Shown here in pieces: positions 17,749-26,130 of a stretch of 64,000 bases of DNA. Location: positions 522,522 to 586,521 of the forward strand of contig NZ_JBPKBI010000003.1 of the NCBI RefSeq assembly GCF_051388935.1, in the 5' to 3' direction. The notes under the pieces are model-generated. The model searched no databases. It was given only the letters and a program-made list of their open reading frames with translations, and was not told where the DNA came from. The position numbers and the translations under genes were made by a program. The stretch comes from Yinghuangia sp035454725. Its GTDB lineage: Bacteria; Actinomycetota; Actinomycetes; Streptomycetales; Streptomycetaceae. The first letter of the stretch is position 1. Each line of letters begins with the position of its first letter.

Positions 17749-18426
17749 ATGAGCTTTGACCTCGGTGTGTGGTTCGAAAGTCAGCGGATTTCCTCCGCGC
17801 AGGCTGCGAAAAAATACAACCGGTTGTGTGTCGACCAGGACTTGTCGGTTCTGGAAGCGGGTGACGTACGGCAATTCCTCGCCGATCTCACGGCACTGCA
17901 CTCCGAACCGCCCGCGGACGCCGGGCCGTGGACCGCGCCGCCGGACGTCTCGGACCGGCATGTGATCATGCCGATCTCCTGGGGGCGGGCGAACGACGTG
18001 GCGCGGCAGGTCCTCGAACTCGCAAGCCGGCATGACTTGGTGTGCTTCGATCCCCAAGTCGGGGTTCTCCATGTGCCGCCGTCGCTGCGTGACCCTCGGG
18101 GATTGTTGCTGAAACCTTGCGAAGGACTTTCCGTCGCGGATCCCGAGCCGGAAGTGGTGAATGCGGCGGTACGTCGCATCTCGGCCCGGAACTGGTTCCT
18201 GATCCTGACGGAAGCGGACCAGAGGTACGTCCAAGTCGGGCTGGGACCCGACGCGGGGGTCGGGGCAGGCGAATTCTCGTTGGAGTTCCGCGACGGTTCG
18301 CAGGACCGGCACTTCCGCCGCGTCGTCGAGGATCGGGACGAAGTGCGGGCTTTCGTCGGTGGTTTCGCGGCAGATAGGCACGTGGACATGGACGTGCAGG
18401 GCTGGGAGAAGCTGGATTATTGGTAG
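17749..18426 (+). CDS. hypothetical protein, immunity-protein-like
   Basis: 225 residues, soluble, no signal or membrane segment. It starts MSFDLGVWFESQRISSAQA, a beginning I know from small actinobacterial proteins of unknown function often found with polymorphic-toxin immunity genes. The second half has alternating strands (NWFLILTEADQRYVQVGLG) and ends in aromatic W-x-x-x-D-Y-W. No catalytic motif. It is divergent from the SLOG-like gene and 320 bases upstream of a SUFU-domain gene, in the same orientation. A role as toxin immunity is only a contextual guess. Confidence 0.5.
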   Translation: MSFDLGVWFESQRISSAQAAKKYNRLCVDQDLSVLEAGDVRQFLADLTALHSEPPADAGPWTAPPDVSDRHVIMPISWGRANDVARQVLELASRHDLVCFDPQVGVLHVPPSLRDPRGLLLKPCEGLSVADPEPEVVNAAVRRISARNWFLILTEADQRYVQVGLGPDAGVGAGEFSLEFRDGSQDRHFRRVVEDRDEVRAFVGGFAADRHVDMDVQGWEKLDYW

Positions 18427-18745
18427 GCCCTTGGGCGGTGGCATCCAGGCCTGACCCGTCCCCGGCGTTCCAGGTGGCTACTTGGCTCTGGCTTTCTCCA
18501 TGCGCCTGGCTCTCGTCGCCCGAGGACTTTCGATGACAGCCGTCCTGTTCGATGCGGGCTGCTTCGACTGTGCGCGTCGCGCCATGCGGTTCGTCTTCCC
18601 GGCGTGTCCGCGTCGGTCGTGGTCGACGCTCGATGGATAAGGGCCGAAGTGGCAATGGGGATCCGTCCGTAGGGTGGCCCGTGCGCTTGGCGGGGCACCG
18701 GCCGGGCGCGATTCGCGGGCGGTTTCGCTGTTTTGAGGAGGGCTG
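18427..18745. other. intergenic region
   Basis: 319 bases. I see no gene, hairpin or clear promoter. A short basic minus-strand frame ending at 18478 lacks a ribosome-binding site and is not called. Confidence 0.4.
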
Positions 18746-19381
18746 GTGAGCATGACGGACACCGACGAGCAAGCGCCGGGCTGGGAGGCCATCGACGCGG
18801 CGCTGGAGCGGGTGTACGGACCGGGTGAGCCGTTCGGGCACCTCGCCACCGAGGTGCCGTACGCGCTCGGTGGGCCTGATCCGCTCGACGGGATATCCGT
18901 TTACCGTCGCGACCATCCGGCGCCGCACTGGCATTTCGTCGGCTACGGCATGTCGGAGCTGTACGAGAAGGAGACCGATGATCCGGAAATCTCCGGGTTC
19001 GGCTTCGAGTTCAGCCTGCGTGTCGCCCGCCGCGACGACAACGACGAAGTGCCGATGTGGGCTGCGGTGATGCTGCAACGCCTTGCCTCGTACGTCGTCG
19101 ACAACCGCCCGTTCGCGCCTGGTCACACGATCCACGTCGCGCCGGGAACCTTCGGCGTGGACACTGAGACAGAGCTGGCCGCACTGGCGTTCGCGGTCGA
19201 TCCGGACCTGGGCATCATCGACACCGCACACGGTCAGGTCGCGTTCCTCCAGGTCGCCGCGCTGACCGAGGACGAGTACGCCGCGGCCAAGGGCGGCCAC
19301 ACCCGGGCGGTGTTGGAGGCGATCGCGTCCCGAACCAACTCGTTGCACCTTGTGGACACCGCTCGTACGACGCTCATCTGA
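18746..19381 (+). CDS. Suppressor-of-fused (SUFU) domain protein
   Basis: 211 residues covering one SUFU domain: ATEVPYALGGPDPLDGISVY, PHWHFVGYGMSELYEKE, GFGFEFSLRVAR, MWAAVMLQRLASYVV and PGHTIHVAPG are the family's characteristic stretches. In bacteria SUFU-domain proteins are mostly predicted immunity proteins for secreted toxins; no toxin gene lies adjacent here. GAGGAGG upstream serves GTG 18746, with ATG 18752 as an alternative. It ends 15 nt before a convergent gene. Confidence 0.85.
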   Translation: MSMTDTDEQAPGWEAIDAALERVYGPGEPFGHLATEVPYALGGPDPLDGISVYRRDHPAPHWHFVGYGMSELYEKETDDPEISGFGFEFSLRVARRDDNDEVPMWAAVMLQRLASYVVDNRPFAPGHTIHVAPGTFGVDTETELAALAFAVDPDLGIIDTAHGQVAFLQVAALTEDEYAAAKGGHTRAVLEAIASRTNSLHLVDTARTTLI

Positions 19382-19396
19382 GCCGAACCGTATCCG

Positions 19397-20191
19397 TTAT
19401 TCGAGCCGGTAACCGCGGTCGACGAACCCCTGCCGCAGATCGTCGAATTGCTGCTGTGTCATGTTCGCGGCTGCGCTGCCCGCGAGGCCCTTGAGGTCCT
19501 CCAGGGTCGTGTTGCGGGTGAAGCCGAGGCACGCCACGCGGCCGTTCGCGGTGAACTCCTGGAGGTGGCCGACGGCGGCGCGGTCCGGCGGCAGCGTCCC
19601 GCATGCGTTGACGTCGGTGCCCTGGAAGATGTCGACGATCCTCCAGCGCGCGTCCGGGCCGCTGCACGAGACGGGGTGGATTGGTTCCGTGACGAAGGCC
19701 GCCGCGGGCATGTCGATGCAGTCGTCGACGTTCAGGTTGGCGAGGACAGTCCGGGGATCGGGCGCGGAGGCGGTGGGCCGCCGGGTGGTCGGGGAGTTCG
19801 AAGGCGAGGTCGACGGTGACGTGGACGACGATGCGGACGGCGACGCCGACGAACTCTTGGACGCGGTGCCGGTCGCACTCTCGGTCGGGTCCGCGACCTT
19901 GCCGCTGTCGTCGTCCCCCTGGGTGATGAGGACGACCGCGACGATGATCCCGGCGATCACCACGACGGCGCCGATCACGGCGGCGATGATCGCGTTGCGG
20001 CGGCCCCCGCCCGGCGGAGGAGGAGGTCCGTACGGGTAACCGCCCGAGGGCGGCCAGCTTCCGCTCGGCGGGCCTCCCGGCGGCATTCCCGGCGGCAAGG
20101 GGCCACCGGGCGGGGGCGTCTGCCAGCTGCCGGGCGGGCCCGGCACGTTCGGGGGGCCGGCCGGGTATCCACCGCCGTTCGGAATCGACAT
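19397..20191 (-). CDS. exported Pro-rich bitopic protein
   Basis: 264 residues. The N-terminal 70 residues are Gly/Pro-rich (PPGGPLPPGMPPGG type). One membrane helix lies at about 78-100 (AIIAAVIGAVVVIAGIIVAV). A Ser/Thr/Pro linker follows, then an extracytoplasmic domain of about 110 residues with three Cys (DDCIDM, VSCSG, NACGTLPP) and GRVACLGF. Streptomycetes have many such proteins (LppU/SCO3897-like), probably wall-facing sensors or binding proteins. ATG 20191 has GGGGAGC. Function not known. Confidence 0.65.
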   Translation of the reverse strand: MSIPNGGGYPAGPPNVPGPPGSWQTPPPGGPLPPGMPPGGPPSGSWPPSGGYPYGPPPPPGGGRRNAIIAAVIGAVVVIAGIIVAVVLITQGDDDSGKVADPTESATGTASKSSSASPSASSSTSPSTSPSNSPTTRRPTASAPDPRTVLANLNVDDCIDMPAAAFVTEPIHPVSCSGPDARWRIVDIFQGTDVNACGTLPPDRAAVGHLQEFTANGRVACLGFTRNTTLEDLKGLAGSAAANMTQQQFDDLRQGFVDRGYRLE

Positions 20192-20542
20192 GCACGCTCC
20201 CCTTGAGCATCGGATCCGGTCCATCAGTCGGACGCCCTGCTTCCGGCTGACCGGAGACCGCCGACAGGCGGAGGTCCGACGTCATCCGGAGCCTGTGCGC
20301 GGCGGCACAGCGAGGATAAGCTGTGCGCTCTCGCCGAGGGGACCCCGCCCTGGGACGTTCACCTGCTGGTGACTCCGTGTCCTTCTCGGTCGCCGCATCG
20401 GTGGCCGGGCCGTGACGCCCACCGGTTCCAGGTACGGAAACCCGGCTCGGGTCGTTCGACCGCGGACCGTCATGCCATCGATGTGCCGCCCTTCGTGATC
20501 TTCCGAAACGCCTGCGCAACACGCTGTCACGGTGAACGGACC
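20192..20542. other. intergenic region
   Basis: 351 bases between two minus-strand genes. No gene or strong hairpin seen; it should contain the promoter for the Pro-rich protein. Confidence 0.4.
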
Positions 20543-23500
20543 TCAGGAAGCGGGGAGTTCCTCAATCTCACCGGCCTCGGAAGCCTGCGGCGACGAGCCC
20601 AGCGCCCGGGCGATGTCCTCGCCGCCCCAACCGCTGTCGGTCCACCACAGCAGGCGGACACCGAACACGTTCCGCAGGGTTTCCGTTGTCCAGTCCTCGG
20701 CGGGTGGCTCGGCCAACACCAGATACCGGCGGTCGGCGGGGCGCGGCAGAGTGTGGTCGACCTCCTGGAGCCGCGTCGCGCCCGCGCGAAGGTCCGCGTA
20801 AGCCGTCGCCCCGGCGCCGAGGACTTCGTAGAGGACGACGCCGTCCGGACCTTCCCGGACGACATCCGCAACCGGCGAGTCGGTGGGTTCCAGCCCCGCC
20901 CAATACAGGGCGGCCTTCAACGCATGCCGTACCGCCTCGTGCGTGTTCGCCTGCCGGTCGGCAACCGCGGCCGACGTCAGCGCGTCCATGAACGCGTCGC
21001 TCGGCGCGGCACGACGCGCGGTGGCGACGGGACCGGTTGCGGGCTCGTCGCGTACGGAGTCGGCGGGGTTCAGTTCGTTCTCCTCATGTGATCGTTGTCC
21101 GGGTACGCTGCCGCCCTCCGCCGCCGAGCCGTACACGTCGCCTCCCGCATCAGGCTCGGCCGTCTCCGCACTCGTTCGCTCGGCGGCGTCCGCAGTTTCG
21201 ACGGTTTCCGCGGCCTCCACGGCGTCCCCTGTGTCCGCAGCCTCCACGGCAAGGGAGGAACCGCCTCCGGCTCCCCCCTGCTCAAGAACCTGCCTGGCCT
21301 CGGCCAAGGCATCAGCCCAGGCCACGAACGCCGGCGCGGAGACGAGGCCGGCGCCCGCCCGTCCCCATCGGGCCGCCTCACGCGTGCTGTGCGCGAGATC
21401 GCGCAGGCTCGCCAACCGCTCCGCGTCGGGCGAACCCAGCAGCCGCCAGACGGTCAGCCAGTCCGCGCGGTCCCGGTTCAGGCAACCGTTCGCCAGTGCC
21501 TTGAGCTCCACAAGTCGCCCGGCCGCATCGGCGGGCACATCCGAGCCGCCCTCGGCGATCTCCGCCAGAACCCCGAGCGCCGCCGCATAGCGCGCCGCCG
21601 CCGTCTCAAAGACCGGTCTGCGCCCGAAGTCGCTTGCCGAGAGCCGGTATCCGCGTCCCTCCTCGCGCTCCACCCAGCACTCCAACTCGTCGCCGACCGC
21701 GGGCGACGCCGAGCCGTGCCGCACGACGAGGTGCAGCGGCCCGGCCACGTCGGCGGATACGGCCTGAACCTTCCACACGCCGCCCGCCCCTCGGCTGACG
21801 ACCTTGACCCGAAGCGTGTCCCCCACGGTCAGCCGGTCGGGCTGCGGCTCGGCTTCACCGGCCGTTTCCCCGAAACCGTCCTCGTCCGAGCCACCCGTAA
21901 GCGCCGTCGGCAGCGGCAACGTGTGGAACACGGTCAACGACTGCGTGCTGCGGGTCAGGGCCACGTACAACTGCCGCAGCCCGGCCGGTCCACCCTCCGC
22001 GATCCGTGTCGGATCGAGGACCAGCACGTGGTCGAACTCCATGCCCTTGGCCTGCGACGCCGTGAGCACAAAAACCGACGCACGAGCCGCGGACCCGATG
22101 TCGTCCGTCGCGTCGACCCGCTCGCGCACCCGGTCGTGCCATTCGGACCCGTCGGGCACGATGACCGCGATCGACCGCGGAGTGCGCCGGTCGTCGGTGC
22201 CGACGAGACGGACGACGCGGGAAACCGTCGCGTCGAGCAGCTCCATGACCGTCGTCGGCACGAGGCGTACGGCCTCGCCGTCGGCCCCGCGCACCGCGAG
22301 CGGAAACGGCGAACCCGGCGCCACGTGCCGGGCCAGTGGCCGCACGAAGTCCATGATCTGCGCCGGAACGCGGTAACTGATGTTCAGCTCCGCCACCTGC
22401 CATGCCTTCTCGTCGGCGAACAACCGGCCCAAAGACTCCCAACCCGCGTACGCGTGCGGCCCGGTCGCCTGGGCGAGATCGCCGACCACCGTCATCGACC
22501 CGGTGGGGCACCGCCGCGCAAGCGAACGCGCCTGCATGGGCGTCAGGTCCTGCGCCTCGTCCACGACGATGTGACGGTAACGCTGCGGGAGTTCGCCGGT
22601 GATGAGGAACCGCAGCTCTTCCAGGCACACCAAGTCGTCCAGCGTCCAAGCCTCTTCGGCAGCGCTCTTGGCGCGCGTACGGTGTAGCGCGGCCTGTTCG
22701 TCGTCGCCCAGCACTCCCGACGCACACTCACGCAGCCGGGCCGGGGAATGCAGCAGACTCCGCAGCGCCTCTTCGGGACTGAGCGCGGGCCAGATGCGGT
22801 CGACCACACCGACGACCTGCCGGTTGCGCTCCAGGTCCCGGCGCATGGTCGCACCGCGCCCACGACGCGGGGCGACCTGCACCAACACGTTGAGAAGTCG
22901 GTCGACGAGCAGATTGCGGAACCGGTCCCGGCGCGTGCGGTACGCCCCGCCTCCCTCCCGCGCGCGTTCCAGCAGCGCCAGCATCTCCGAACGCGGCAGC
23001 CGCAGCGACGTGCTGCCGACCGCGACCACGAACGCCGGCTCGATCTGACCGGGCGCCGGTGCGCCGAGGACGACATCGAGCGCGTCCGGCCGGCACTCCG
23101 CCTCCACGCGGCGGCCGAGAACGGCGGCCATGCGCTCGTCCGACTTGACGAGCCGCGCCTCCGCGGAGTCCGTGCCACGGATCTCCCCGGGCCACAGCAG
23201 CGCGAGCTGAACTGCCGTGACGTTCCGCGTGCCGAGGGTGGGGAGCACGCGCCCGACGTAGTCGAGGAAGCCCTGATGTGGACCGACGACCAAGATGTCC
23301 TCGGCCTTGAAGTGCCCGTTGTCGACAAGCCACGTCACACGGTGCAGGCCGACCGCGGATTTGCCGGTGCCCGGACCGCCCTGCACGACCAGGACACCTT
23401 CGGGGGCGCCGGTGACCAGCGCCATCTGGTCGCGCCGGATCGTCTCGACAATGTCGCGCATGCGCCCGCTGCGGGAGCGGTGAAGCTCCCGCAGCAGGAA

Positions 23501-24097
23501 CTCGTCGACTTGGCGGGGCTTCTTGCGCACTTTGCGCTCGATGTCGCGCGGGGACGGCACGAAGGGACGTGGTTCATCCTCCGGCGCGGGGGTGTCGACA
23601 GCCGGTTCCTCCTGCGGAAGGGCGTCGTCGTCGTGCACCTCGGTGGGCTCCGCAGCCGAGGCGATCTCGTCGAAGTAGTCCTCAACCGTGCGGCCTGCAC
23701 AGCGCAACTGTCGGCGCAGGCGTACGTCTCCGGGGTCGTCGGGCAGCGCGTTGCGCCACTTCGCAGCCATGGGATTGGTCCAGGAGACCACCACGACGTC
23801 CTTGGTCTCGGAGTCTGTGACGAGCCGGCGCCCGATGTACCAGGTCTCCAGGTCGTCGCCGGTGCGCTCCTCGACATCGACGCGGCTGATGACCAGCGCC
23901 TCGTCCCCGAGTCCGCCGTACGACTCGGCCATGGCCTCGGCGGTGCTGCGTGCGCCGATACTGTCCTTGCCACTGGCTGCGGCCTGGGCGGCCGAACTCC
24001 CGGTCAGCGCCGCCAGGGAGGCTTCATAGCAGTCGTACGCCCGGTCGACGGCCTTCTGTTCGAACGCGATGACCGCCTTGCGCGGTGTCGGGCTCAC
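20543..24097 (-). CDS. HelD/UvrD-like superfamily 1 helicase with C-terminal extension
   Basis: 1184 residues. The N-terminal 190 residues are HelD-like (coiled, with IGRRLV). Walker A GGPGTGKSAVGLHR lies at about 238-251, Walker B YRHIVVDEAQDLTP near 510, motif LSISYR-like (NISYRVPAQIMDF) near 575, and KGMEFDHVLVLDP then LYVALTRSTQSL at about 685-715. This is the arrangement of HelD/HelR RNA-polymerase-recycling ATPases. Unlike ordinary HelD (about 700-780 residues), a further 450 residues follow: an OB/S1-like segment (about 752-825), a helical acidic linker, and a final 110-residue domain that looks like a degenerate restriction-endonuclease fold (VVLYEVLG where E-x-K is expected). GTG 24097 has GGGGGA upstream. 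Confidence 0.75.
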   Translation of the reverse strand: MSPTPRKAVIAFEQKAVDRAYDCYEASLAALTGSSAAQAAASGKDSIGARSTAEAMAESYGGLGDEALVISRVDVEERTGDDLETWYIGRRLVTDSETKDVVVVSWTNPMAAKWRNALPDDPGDVRLRRQLRCAGRTVEDYFDEIASAAEPTEVHDDDALPQEEPAVDTPAPEDEPRPFVPSPRDIERKVRKKPRQVDEFLLRELHRSRSGRMRDIVETIRRDQMALVTGAPEGVLVVQGGPGTGKSAVGLHRVTWLVDNGHFKAEDILVVGPHQGFLDYVGRVLPTLGTRNVTAVQLALLWPGEIRGTDSAEARLVKSDERMAAVLGRRVEAECRPDALDVVLGAPAPGQIEPAFVVAVGSTSLRLPRSEMLALLERAREGGGAYRTRRDRFRNLLVDRLLNVLVQVAPRRGRGATMRRDLERNRQVVGVVDRIWPALSPEEALRSLLHSPARLRECASGVLGDDEQAALHRTRAKSAAEEAWTLDDLVCLEELRFLITGELPQRYRHIVVDEAQDLTPMQARSLARRCPTGSMTVVGDLAQATGPHAYAGWESLGRLFADEKAWQVAELNISYRVPAQIMDFVRPLARHVAPGSPFPLAVRGADGEAVRLVPTTVMELLDATVSRVVRLVGTDDRRTPRSIAVIVPDGSEWHDRVRERVDATDDIGSAARASVFVLTASQAKGMEFDHVLVLDPTRIAEGGPAGLRQLYVALTRSTQSLTVFHTLPLPTALTGGSDEDGFGETAGEAEPQPDRLTVGDTLRVKVVSRGAGGVWKVQAVSADVAGPLHLVVRHGSASPAVGDELECWVEREEGRGYRLSASDFGRRPVFETAAARYAAALGVLAEIAEGGSDVPADAAGRLVELKALANGCLNRDRADWLTVWRLLGSPDAERLASLRDLAHSTREAARWGRAGAGLVSAPAFVAWADALAEARQVLEQGGAGGGSSLAVEAADTGDAVEAAETVETADAAERTSAETAEPDAGGDVYGSAAEGGSVPGQRSHEENELNPADSVRDEPATGPVATARRAAPSDAFMDALTSAAVADRQANTHEAVRHALKAALYWAGLEPTDSPVADVVREGPDGVVLYEVLGAGATAYADLRAGATRLQEVDHTLPRPADRRYLVLAEPPAEDWTTETLRNVFGVRLLWWTDSGWGGEDIARALGSSPQASEAGEIEELPAS

Positions 24098-24284
24098 GCG
24101 CGTCCCCCTTCCCCCGGTGGCCTGCGGGTGCCACGCCACGCCTACAACCGTTCAGTGTCCTCTCCCCAGGCGACATCACTGAATCATGGCGGACGACGCA
24201 TAACGTACGCCGTGTTCGGCCGACGGGTGCCAGGTACGGGCGATCACATCGGGGAAATCGGGCCTGCCAGTCCCGAACTCGGGC

Positions 24285-24731
24285 TCACCGACAGTTTTTT
24301 GGCACCGCCACTTCAGCGAAAACGACCTTGCCGGCGGTGGCGCCCGCGCACACGCCCCACCGGGTTGCGAGTGCGGCGACGAGCATGAGCCCGCGTCCGC
24401 CTTCGGCGTCGGTGCCGGCGTTCGGCGGACTCACGGGTCGTCCCGGGTGGGAGTCGCAAACCTCGACACGGATGCTGCTCTCGTCGCTGTCGTAGGACAG
24501 CCGGAGCTCGAACTGCCGTCCGGGAACGTGTCCGTGGAGAACGGCGTTGTTGGCGAGCTCGGCGACGACGAGCGCGACGGCGTCGGAGACGGGGACGCCG
24601 TACGGGAGCCCCCATTCTTCGAGTTGGTGCGCGGCGAGACGGCGTGCGAGGCGGGCGCCGCGTGCGGTGGCCGAGAACTGCTGGACGAACGTGTGGTTGG
24701 ACGTGCTGAGTTGCTTCGGGAGCTTTGCCAT
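24285..24731 (-). CDS. RsbW/AbaA-like ATP-binding regulatory protein
   Basis: 148 residues with a GHKL ATPase fold: VAELANNAVLHGHV is the N box, EVCDSHPG the G1 box, and EGGRGLMLVAAL the G2 box. Small stand-alone proteins of this kind act as anti-sigma kinases, or as partners in the many WhiJ/AbaA clusters of streptomycetes. It is divergent from a WhiJ-like gene followed by two DUF397 genes, exactly that cluster type. The start MAKLPKQLS at 24731 is chosen from family length; ATG 24764 is possible. Confidence 0.8.
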   Translation of the reverse strand: MAKLPKQLSTSNHTFVQQFSATARGARLARRLAAHQLEEWGLPYGVPVSDAVALVVAELANNAVLHGHVPGRQFELRLSYDSDESSIRVEVCDSHPGRPVSPPNAGTDAEGGRGLMLVAALATRWGVCAGATAGKVVFAEVAVPKNCR

Positions 24732-24777
24732 GGCGCAGAGAGTTCCCAACCAGGCAAGACCCATGGCAGGGACCGGA

Positions 24778-24825
24778 CCAGTACAAGCGGTACTGGGTGA
24801 GTTAACTCTATGGACTCTTAGAGTT
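24778..24825. promoter_or_regulatory. paired inverted repeats in divergent promoter region
   Basis: Two perfect 7-bp inverted repeats: CCAGTAC-AAGCG-GTACTGG (24778-24796) and AACTCTA-N8-TAGAGTT (24804-24825). The second overlaps the 10-bp palindrome GAGTTAACTC (24799-24808). They sit between the anti-sigma-like and the WhiJ-like start codons and are the natural binding site for the latter. Confidence 0.55.
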
Positions 24826-24875
24826 GCCGTGAGTGACCATCGGGGGCAATCGGCACGCACAGGAGGGGACCCGCG

Positions 24876-25718
24876 ATGACATCAGAGCCGGGAGGCACAA
24901 ACTCTCAGCACGAACTGTCCGACAGCCTCAAGACGTTCGGCGCGGTACTCAAGGCCCTGCGCGACGAAGCCGGCCTGACACAGGAGTCTTTCGCGCCACA
25001 TGTGCGGTACTCGCCCGGCTATATCGCGAAGATCGAGCAGGGAAAGAGGTTTCCACCGCTCGACCTGCCCGAACGCTCGGAAGACGCGTTGGGAGCAAGC
25101 GCCACGCGGGTGCTGAAGGCGGCGGCGAAGTCACTCACCCGCAAAACGGGACTTGTCCGAGAGTTCCTTCGATGGGCGGGAATCGAGGAAGACGCGTTGT
25201 CGCTTTGCGCATACGAATGCCGCGTAATTCCAGGGCTGCTGCAGCCCGAGGCGTACACCAGGGCGATCTTCGAGCGGAGGATGCCCCCGGCATCTCAGCA
25301 ACAGATCGACCAACAGGTGGCCGCCCGGCTGGAACGGCAACGTCTTCTGGCGGATAGGCCGAACACGGCGTTCAGCTTCATCATCGAACAGGCGGTTCTG
25401 GAACGGCGCGTGGGAGGCATCGAGGTCACACGGGCTGTCCTCGGCCACCTGCTGGATCAGACCAGTAGGCGAAACGTGGAGATCCAGGTCATGCCCCTGC
25501 GTCAAGAGGATCACGCAGGAACTGATGGCGTGATCTACCTGTCGGAAACCAGCCAGCACAATTGGATCGGGTACTCCGAGGGACAGCAATACAGCGTGAT
25601 CATCTCCAACCCGAAAGACGTGAGCGCCCTGTTGCAGCGTTATGCACAGTTGCGTTCACAGGCGCTCAACAGTGAAGCTACGGTGAGCCTGCTGGAAAGA
25701 ATGCGAGGAGCACTGTGA
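24876..25718 (+). CDS. WhiJ-like XRE regulator with DUF5753 domain
   Basis: 280 residues. An N-terminal helix-turn-helix (about 20-75; LKALRDEAGLTQESFAPHV, SPGYIAKIEQGKR) is followed by a DUF5753 ligand- or partner-binding domain (EFLRWAGIEEDALSLCAYE, IPGLLQPEAYTRAIF, EIQVMPLR, VSALLQRYAQLRSQAL). S. coelicolor encodes many paralogs with neighbouring DUF397 and RsbW-like genes, and WhiJ itself affects sporulation. GGAGGGG precedes ATG 24876. The stop overlaps the next GTG by 4 nt. It probably represses at the inverted repeats upstream. Confidence 0.88.
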   Translation: MTSEPGGTNSQHELSDSLKTFGAVLKALRDEAGLTQESFAPHVRYSPGYIAKIEQGKRFPPLDLPERSEDALGASATRVLKAAAKSLTRKTGLVREFLRWAGIEEDALSLCAYECRVIPGLLQPEAYTRAIFERRMPPASQQQIDQQVAARLERQRLLADRPNTAFSFIIEQAVLERRVGGIEVTRAVLGHLLDQTSRRNVEIQVMPLRQEDHAGTDGVIYLSETSQHNWIGYSEGQQYSVIISNPKDVSALLQRYAQLRSQALNSEATVSLLERMRGAL

Positions 25719-25900
25719 GCGACCAAAAGTTGGCGTGGTTCAAGAGCAGCTACAGCGGCAGCACGGGCAACAACTGCATCGAGGTCGGCACGCTCCCCGA
25801 CAGCATCCACGTCCGCGACTCCAAAGACGTACGGATCACCCCCCTCGTCCTCACTCCCGCCGCCTGGGCCGCCTTCACCACCGGGGCCTCGAACTCCTGA
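25715..25900 (+). CDS. DUF397 protein, first copy
   Basis: 61 residues, an almost complete DUF397 domain: FKSSYSGSTGNNCIEVG, HVRDSKDVRITPLVLTP, AWAAFTTG. These small acidic proteins partner the adjacent WhiJ-like regulator, possibly countering its DNA binding. The GTG start overlaps the regulator's TGA (GTGA), so translation is coupled. Confidence 0.88.
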   Translation: MSDQKLAWFKSSYSGSTGNNCIEVGTLPDSIHVRDSKDVRITPLVLTPAAWAAFTTGASNS

Positions 25901-25932
25901 ACTCACACCCTGGATCGGATGCGAGGCAACCC

Positions 25933-26130
25933 ATGAGCAGCGAATCCCACTGGCGCAAGAGCAGCTACAGCGGAGGCGGCGGCGACAACTGCGTCGAGAT
26001 CGCCGTCCGCCCCGAAACGATCCGCGTCCGCGACTCCAAAGACACCCGCATCACCCCCCTCACCCTCACCCCCACCGCCTGGGCCACCTTCACCGCTCGT
26101 ACCTCCAAGCGCCCGCTTCCAGTCGCGTAG
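25933..26130 (+). CDS. DUF397 protein, second copy
   Basis: 65 residues, a tandem paralog of the preceding gene (WRKSSYSGGGGDNCVEIA, RVRDSKDTRITPLTLTP, AWATF). It is 32 nt downstream with GCGAGG before ATG 25933. Its C-terminus is extended by about ten residues. Its last 41 nt overlap the end of the convergent NmrA-like gene. Two antitoxin-like partners for one regulator allow differential control, but that is inference. Confidence 0.85.
   Translation: MSSESHWRKSSYSGGGGDNCVEIAVRPETIRVRDSKDTRITPLTLTPTAWATFTARTSKRPLPVA

Noticed and set aside
18478..18585. Short basic minus-strand frame (35 codons from ATG 18585)
   Set aside because: No ribosome-binding site, no conservation evidence, composition typical of noncoding GC-rich DNA.
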